In this document: in pieces, positions 59,869-64,000 of the stretch
Layout of the letters: every line of letters starts with the position of its first letter
Position numbering within the stretch: position 1 is the stretch's first letter
DNA from: Cymodocea nodosa
Lineage: Eukaryota > Streptophyta > Magnoliopsida > Alismatales > Cymodoceaceae
Assembly (NCBI GenBank): GCA_036874045.1
Contig: CM072347.1
Coordinates: forward strand, 746,501 to 810,500
DNA length: 64,000 bases
Reading direction: 5' to 3'
Notes under the pieces: generated by a model
The model's database searches: none
Seen by the model: only the letters and a program-made list of their open reading frames with translations
What the model was told of the DNA's origin: nothing
Translations under genes and position numbers: made by a program

Positions 59869-62800
59869 TTACACCTTCCTAGCCAATGTCCTCTGCTTTG
59901 TTGCATGCTGCACCACTTTTTCCTCCACATGGAGCCCTTTCCTTCTCCTTACAGAATCAATAAGCTTTCTTGGGGTATTTGGAAGAATGCCAGTGCCATC
60001 ACCAAACTCTTCAATCTCCTCATCCGTTTTTGGAACAAAGAAAGGGTCCTCTTCAAGTGCTTCCCAGTGGCTCAAGACAAGCAACGCACTTGATGCTCCT
60101 GCCGTCCACCTTCTCAACTCATCGGCAAATCCAAAGCTCTCAGCCACTGGGACATAGGCATGGACAGTGAACAGAGGAGACCCTTCTTGCATCTCCTCTT
60201 TTAGAACTCGAGCACGCCTCCTGGCAAGAACAGCATACATGGGACCCAAATACTCAGTTGGAGTATTGAGCTCACAGAAATACATTGCTTCCACAAGCCG
60301 TGGCTTATTTTGGAGGACTGCTGCCCTACATGCTTCTTTGATAGTGGTCATGACCTGACCAGTGAAGATACCATACTGGTCGGTTTGATTAGAATTTTCA
60401 GCTTTTTCTGGAAATATACGAGCTTCCATGAGGAAAGCTAGGCCCCACATAGGCTCATCGCACAAAGGCCCTGCTGCTGTTGCTAACTGAAAACCAGATG
60501 CAATGCTACTCCTGAGCCCTTCTGCCTCCAGATAAAGTGGTGTTGTTTCCTCTGAATGGCCACCATCATCTGTCTTACGCCTAGGATCCACACAGAAGCC
60601 CAATCTTTCAGAAACATGAGAAGAGCCACGTATGAGAATGCCATTATTATCATGATCTGAATTGGCATTTGCACCTTCTCTGAAATCAGGAACAAGCAGA
60701 AAGTTTGGGCCAACATGACCTGGTCCAAGTGCCCAGATCCCATGGAGGACCTCAAGCCACAAGCTCCTATATTTCTCAGCCTTGTCTTTGTCCATTGGTG
60801 AATAAGCTAGTTCAATTTCACTCTCAATGACTTCTAAAATCCGTCTTTTAAGCACTTCAGTTGGGTTCTTGTCATCATACGTAATGCCTCCTTTTGGTGA
60901 ATCCAGCACCGTATCACTTTGCTTTGTCGATCTTCCTTCTATAACACTTCCTAGTAAATCACTACTCTCGTCTAAAACCTTTGCCAGCCCACTAGGAAGC
61001 TTCACAACTTGCACTCTTATAACACATCTTCCATTCGGCGTGACCTTCTCTACATATCCAATATTACTAGATAGAACCTTTAAATTCTCTAGTTGATGGT
61101 ATTTCTCCCCCTCAATACTCTCTTTAAAAGAGACAAGTGGAGGAGAAACTTCCAAGCTCACCTTAGCAAATCGTTCCTTTAAATCTTTTATACATCTCTC
61201 TAGATGAACTTCTCCAGCTGCTGCAAGCACATGTTCTCCTCTAGAAGAAACTGAAACCTCAACAAAAGGATCTGCGTGATTCAGAAGCCTCAAACCCTTC
61301 ATAAGTGCTATTATGTCTTCTGGGTTAGAAGGTTCAATGGCAACCCTAAGTGTAGGCGCCACCTGAAAAATCATGCTTGAGAATGGCCAACACTTAGGGG
61401 TTGATGAAAGTGTAGCACTCTTGAGAATACACTGACCCAAGCCTCTGATAGCCACAATGCTACCTGCAGTAGCAGAAGAAACAGGTTTTAAACCCTGACC
61501 CATCATCAGATACAAGGAATGCAATTCTGCTTCCTGCACATGCTTTTGTGACATTTCTGCTTTCAATGGATCATAAAGAGCAGAAAGCACTAAAACCTTC
61601 TGTCCTGTGTGAAGCACACCACTGAAGATCCTAGCAAATGCAAGAAAACACTCATCCGACTCTGCACATCCAAACTTGTCAGAAGAGAAGTCCAGCAACT
61701 CTTCATTGGGGCCCTTTTGCGGGAGCAATTTATATGGAACAGCAAACATCTTGGAAACAAAAGCCATACAGGGTGCTGCAGCACTAGAGTCGCAAGCCTC
61801 AACACATCTTCTCACATGCTTTGCTTCAGCAATCACACCAGAGGCAGTCTCATTATCATTCAGGATAGTTTGCTGCATGGGCAGAAGACGAGATATCCTT
61901 GCATATTGAGCTGAGATAGGATCAGGCAAGCACTCGACCACCATCTTCAGAATAGCATCTGATAAAGGAAGCCACCTGCTCATGACCGACTGTAGCACAA
62001 CCTTTGGATCTTTGTGCTGAAGATCACGAGATGGAATTGAGAGGTTAAAAGTCTTGATGACTTTTGAAAGCATTTCCTTGTCCCCATCAGCTTCCAAGGC
62101 TGCATTATATACCTGCCATAGTGGTTTAAGCACAAATTGTACGAACATAGGCTGTGGATCCTTGCTGACTCCCTCTATGGCCTTCTTCCCCACAATCATT
62201 TTGCTTTTGTTGTTGAAATAACGTGGTCCCCATAATCCCTTCTTCAGAGAAGTGGTGCTCGCACCCAGTTTTGATGCATATATCTTGGCAAACTGGGTAA
62301 TGCTGAAACCCCATCCATCCAATGCACAGACGAAAGCTACATTTCCTTTCTGTGGAAGGAAGGTGTCTTCCTCATCCTCCTCCATGAGATCTTGGTCCAC
62401 ATCTCCACTTGGCCCAGCAAGAACTGAATCGACGTCAGAGAGATACTTCTCTGACTTATAGCCACTAACAATGCCATTCACTTCATGGACAATTCTCTGC
62501 AATCTATTGTAGGCTTCCATGGGACTCAGCTTCAGCTCCGTGATCAAACGATCAATCTTGTTGAGAACCAAACATGGGGTCAGCTTCTCAACCCAAGCTT
62601 GACGCAGGACAGCATGTGTCTGGATGTGAACACCTTCCACAGCATCCACCACAAGCAGCGCACCGTCACTCATCCGGGCTGCGGTCGAGACTTCACTACA
62701 AAAATCCATGTGGCCGGGGGAATCAATAAGGTTGATGGAGTAGTCATCATACTTCAAGGTGATGGATGAGCTCTTCATTGTAATTGCCCGTCGCTGCTCC

Positions 62801-62961
62801 TCATCGAGGTAGTCCATATACCTCAGCCGCCCGGCAAGTTTTGGGTGGAGAACCCCACCACCTGATGATGCAATCAAGTGGTCAGCAAGGGTCGTCTTTC
62901 CATGATCAACATGCGCAAGGATGCAGATGTTACGGATTTTCCTGTTCAAACTCTCACCCAT
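59869..62961 (-). CDS. EFL1: Elongation factor-like GTPase 1 (EFL1/RIA1), 60S ribosome maturation
   Basis: Cytoplasmic translational GTPase related to EF-2. With SBDS it evicts the anti-association factor eIF6 (TIF6) from pre-60S subunits. A single uninterrupted exon of 3093 nt encodes 1030 residues, close to the length of plant homologs. G-domain motifs: AHVDHGKTT (16-24), DSPGH (80-84) and NKID (134-137), with SGGGVLHPKLAGRLRYMDYL DEEQRRAITMKSS in switch I. EF-G-like later domains follow: EVHLERCIKDLKERFAKV, RLVEAMYFCELNTPTEYLGP and the domain IV/V end ARRRARVLKEEMQEGSPLFT VHAYVPVAESFGFADELRRW T, then a basic C-terminus. I chose the ATG at 62961 (MGESLNRKIRNICILAHVDH) because it fits the family N-terminus; the frame stays open 69 bases upstream but without an ATG, and an acceptor-like site lies at 63043-63046. 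Confidence 0.96.
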   Translation of the reverse strand: MGESLNRKIRNICILAHVDHGKTTLADHLIASSGGGVLHPKLAGRLRYMDYLDEEQRRAITMKSSSITLKYDDYSINLIDSPGHMDFCSEVSTAARMSDGALLVVDAVEGVHIQTHAVLRQAWVEKLTPCLVLNKIDRLITELKLSPMEAYNRLQRIVHEVNGIVSGYKSEKYLSDVDSVLAGPSGDVDQDLMEEDEEDTFLPQKGNVAFVCALDGWGFSITQFAKIYASKLGASTTSLKKGLWGPRYFNNKSKMIVGKKAIEGVSKDPQPMFVQFVLKPLWQVYNAALEADGDKEMLSKVIKTFNLSIPSRDLQHKDPKVVLQSVMSRWLPLSDAILKMVVECLPDPISAQYARISRLLPMQQTILNDNETASGVIAEAKHVRRCVEACDSSAAAPCMAFVSKMFAVPYKLLPQKGPNEELLDFSSDKFGCAESDECFLAFARIFSGVLHTGQKVLVLSALYDPLKAEMSQKHVQEAELHSLYLMMGQGLKPVSSATAGSIVAIRGLGQCILKSATLSSTPKCWPFSSMIFQVAPTLRVAIEPSNPEDIIALMKGLRLLNHADPFVEVSVSSRGEHVLAAAGEVHLERCIKDLKERFAKVSLEVSPPLVSFKESIEGEKYHQLENLKVLSSNIGYVEKVTPNGRCVIRVQVVKLPSGLAKVLDESSDLLGSVIEGRSTKQSDTVLDSPKGGITYDDKNPTEVLKRRILEVIESEIELAYSPMDKDKAEKYRSLWLEVLHGIWALGPGHVGPNFLLVPDFREGANANSDHDNNGILIRGSSHVSERLGFCVDPRRKTDDGGHSEETTPLYLEAEGLRSSIASGFQLATAAGPLCDEPMWGLAFLMEARIFPEKAENSNQTDQYGIFTGQVMTTIKEACRAAVLQNKPRLVEAMYFCELNTPTEYLGPMYAVLARRRARVLKEEMQEGSPLFTVHAYVPVAESFGFADELRRWTAGASSALLVLSHWEALEEDPFFVPKTDEEIEEFGDGTGILPNTPRKLIDSVRRRKGLHVEEKVVQHATKQRTLARKV

Positions 62962-63530
62962 CCTATTTTCTGAATCAAAAAGCAAGGTTCCCTTGAGACT
63001 CCCGCAGACAACGCAGACCAACAATGGCAAGAGAACTTTCTTCTACCAGAAATCAAAAAACCTCAAGGTTTACAACTTTTAGCTACGCTGCATCGACAAA
63101 GCAAGCAACAAAACCATTCACTTTACATGAACAAAGAGGAACGTAAAACATGGGATTCTAAAAACAAATAAAAACACTCCTACAGACATTCGATGACCTG
63201 TGCACAAAACCCAAAATTCGATTTCGATTTTCGACTTGTATAAACGAAAGGTGCGATGGCAATGACGGGAATCTTGTGATTTGAGTTTAGATGGGTCGTT
63301 ACCTTTCGAGCTTTCACTCTGTCTTCCTCGAACAAAGATAGCAATTTAGTGCAGCAGAGGTGGGTTGCACAGCGCTGAACTCTTCAAACTCCAGGATGGT
63401 CGGGAGCCGCCGCGCCGGTGTTGGTCGGACCGTCGACGTTGGAGACCGACGCCGATGGTGCCGACGCAAATCAGAGCTTTTAGGGATTGGTGGGAGAGTT
63501 GGGATGTGCTTGTGAAAATTACGACTTATC
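62962..63530 (-). promoter_or_regulatory. EFL1 5' UTR with probable leader intron
   Basis: On the minus strand a GC-rich leader exon (about 63530-63303) ends at a donor cgaaag|gtaacg, and an acceptor ctggtag|aagaaag lies at 63043, giving a 260-nt 5'-UTR intron (63302-63043). This places the only intron of the gene in its leader, a common arrangement for highly expressed plant housekeeping genes. Splice sites inferred from sequence only. Confidence 0.5.
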
Positions 63531-64000
63531 CCCAACATTTTATAAGTTTGTGTTTATGCTCTCTCTCTTTTTCAAACAAGACTGAGATTTTCACATGAAT
63601 ATTTTCAAATAAAAGTAATAAATAACTTGTTTAAATTTTAAATACAATATTTTTTAATAGAAAACAAACTTGTTTCTGATATTTACAATATTTTTTATCG
63701 TTGATATTTAACTTTGAATGTGTAATATGAGTGAGAGCGAATGTTATATAAAAAATATTTACATAAACATCGATTTTGTAAAAAACGTATTGACATAACC
63801 TGGTTGTGTAATTTATATTATTTACGTAAGTAAAGTATAGGATTATACAAGTAACAGCAAGACTTAGGTAATTTATAATGGTTATGTAAAATCATTTTAA
63901 TTGTTTGATCAAAAATAAGGATTAACGATTATGATTGAACGATGAGAATTGTTAACTTAGATTGACACTTAATGATAAAAAATGTTATAAATACCAATAA
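63531..64000. other. Upstream AT-rich flank of EFL1
   Basis: About 470 bases of AT-rich sequence upstream of the inferred EFL1 leader. A short block near 63690-63715 (attttttatcgttgatattt) resembles the right arm of the foldback repeats at 11.2 and 38.2 kb. Nothing else recognised. Confidence 0.4.

Noticed and set aside
59792..62996. Multiple plus-strand ORFs of 60-120 codons over EFL1
   Set aside because: All are antisense or out-of-frame shadows of the 1030-codon EFL1 frame.
62962..63030. In-frame extension of EFL1 upstream of MGESLN
   Set aside because: No ATG in the extension, and the conserved protein begins near MGESLNRKIRNI; treated as 5' UTR.
1..64000. tRNA, rRNA, CRISPR, operon or organellar DNA insertion
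   Set aside because: No cloverleaf, rRNA core, spaced palindromic repeat array, polycistronic arrangement or chloroplast/mitochondrial gene was recognised on either strand.

Overview
The window is nuclear DNA from a flowering plant. Genes carry many GT-AG introns, the intergenic DNA is very AT-rich, and there is plant-type transposon debris (copia, gypsy, RTE LINE, PIF/Harbinger). Several genes begin with GC-rich first exons and become AT-rich toward the 3' end (condensin H2, PLA I, and the intronless membrane-protein gene), which is typical of monocots. I therefore favour a monocot but cannot name the species. All exon models below were built by hand from splice signals, reading phase and remembered family sequences; no database search was run.

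Layout. 1-3231 (+): last eight exons of exportin-1 (XPO1/CRM1). 5402-9160 (+): two-exon secreted Ole e 1-like protein whose 3.3 kb intron is packed with LTR-retrotransposon debris. 11627-15967 (+): condensin II subunit H2, 11 exons. 17.4-18.3 kb: coding-like minus-strand debris. 18688-21826 (-): GPI-anchored At1g61900-like protein, six coding exons including a 15-nt micro-exon. 25898-36313 (+): patatin-related phospholipase A I (LRR-ARM-patatin), 18 exons. 37054-37746 (-): two-exon LTD-like (LHCP translocation defect) ankyrin protein with a suspect N-terminus. 38712-39374 (+): single-exon DUF7733-type membrane protein. 42277-50607 (-): mitochondrial GABA transaminase, 19 exons, with an RTE LINE fossil in one intron. 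54608-59150 (+): nearly complete but inactivated PIF/Harbinger transposon with a 28-G run at its left end. 59869-62961 (-): intronless ORF for elongation factor-like GTPase 1 (EFL1), with a probable 5'-UTR intron.

The genes do not form a pathway. They are ordinary housekeeping or organellar genes: nuclear export, chromosome condensation, lipid hydrolysis, light-harvesting protein import, GABA catabolism and 60S ribosome maturation. PLA I and the At1g61900-like gene lie head-to-head about 4 kb apart (start codon to start codon); their Arabidopsis counterparts At1g61850 and At1g61900 are close in locus number, suggesting conserved microsynteny.

I found no convincing novel multi-gene system. 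The most interesting points are the Harbinger element (G-run at the terminus, point-mutation stops in otherwise intact ORFs), two GC-AG introns in neighbouring genes, a 15/18-nt micro-exon with tandem acceptors, a frame conflict at the LTD N-terminus, and several small repeat families shared between introns.
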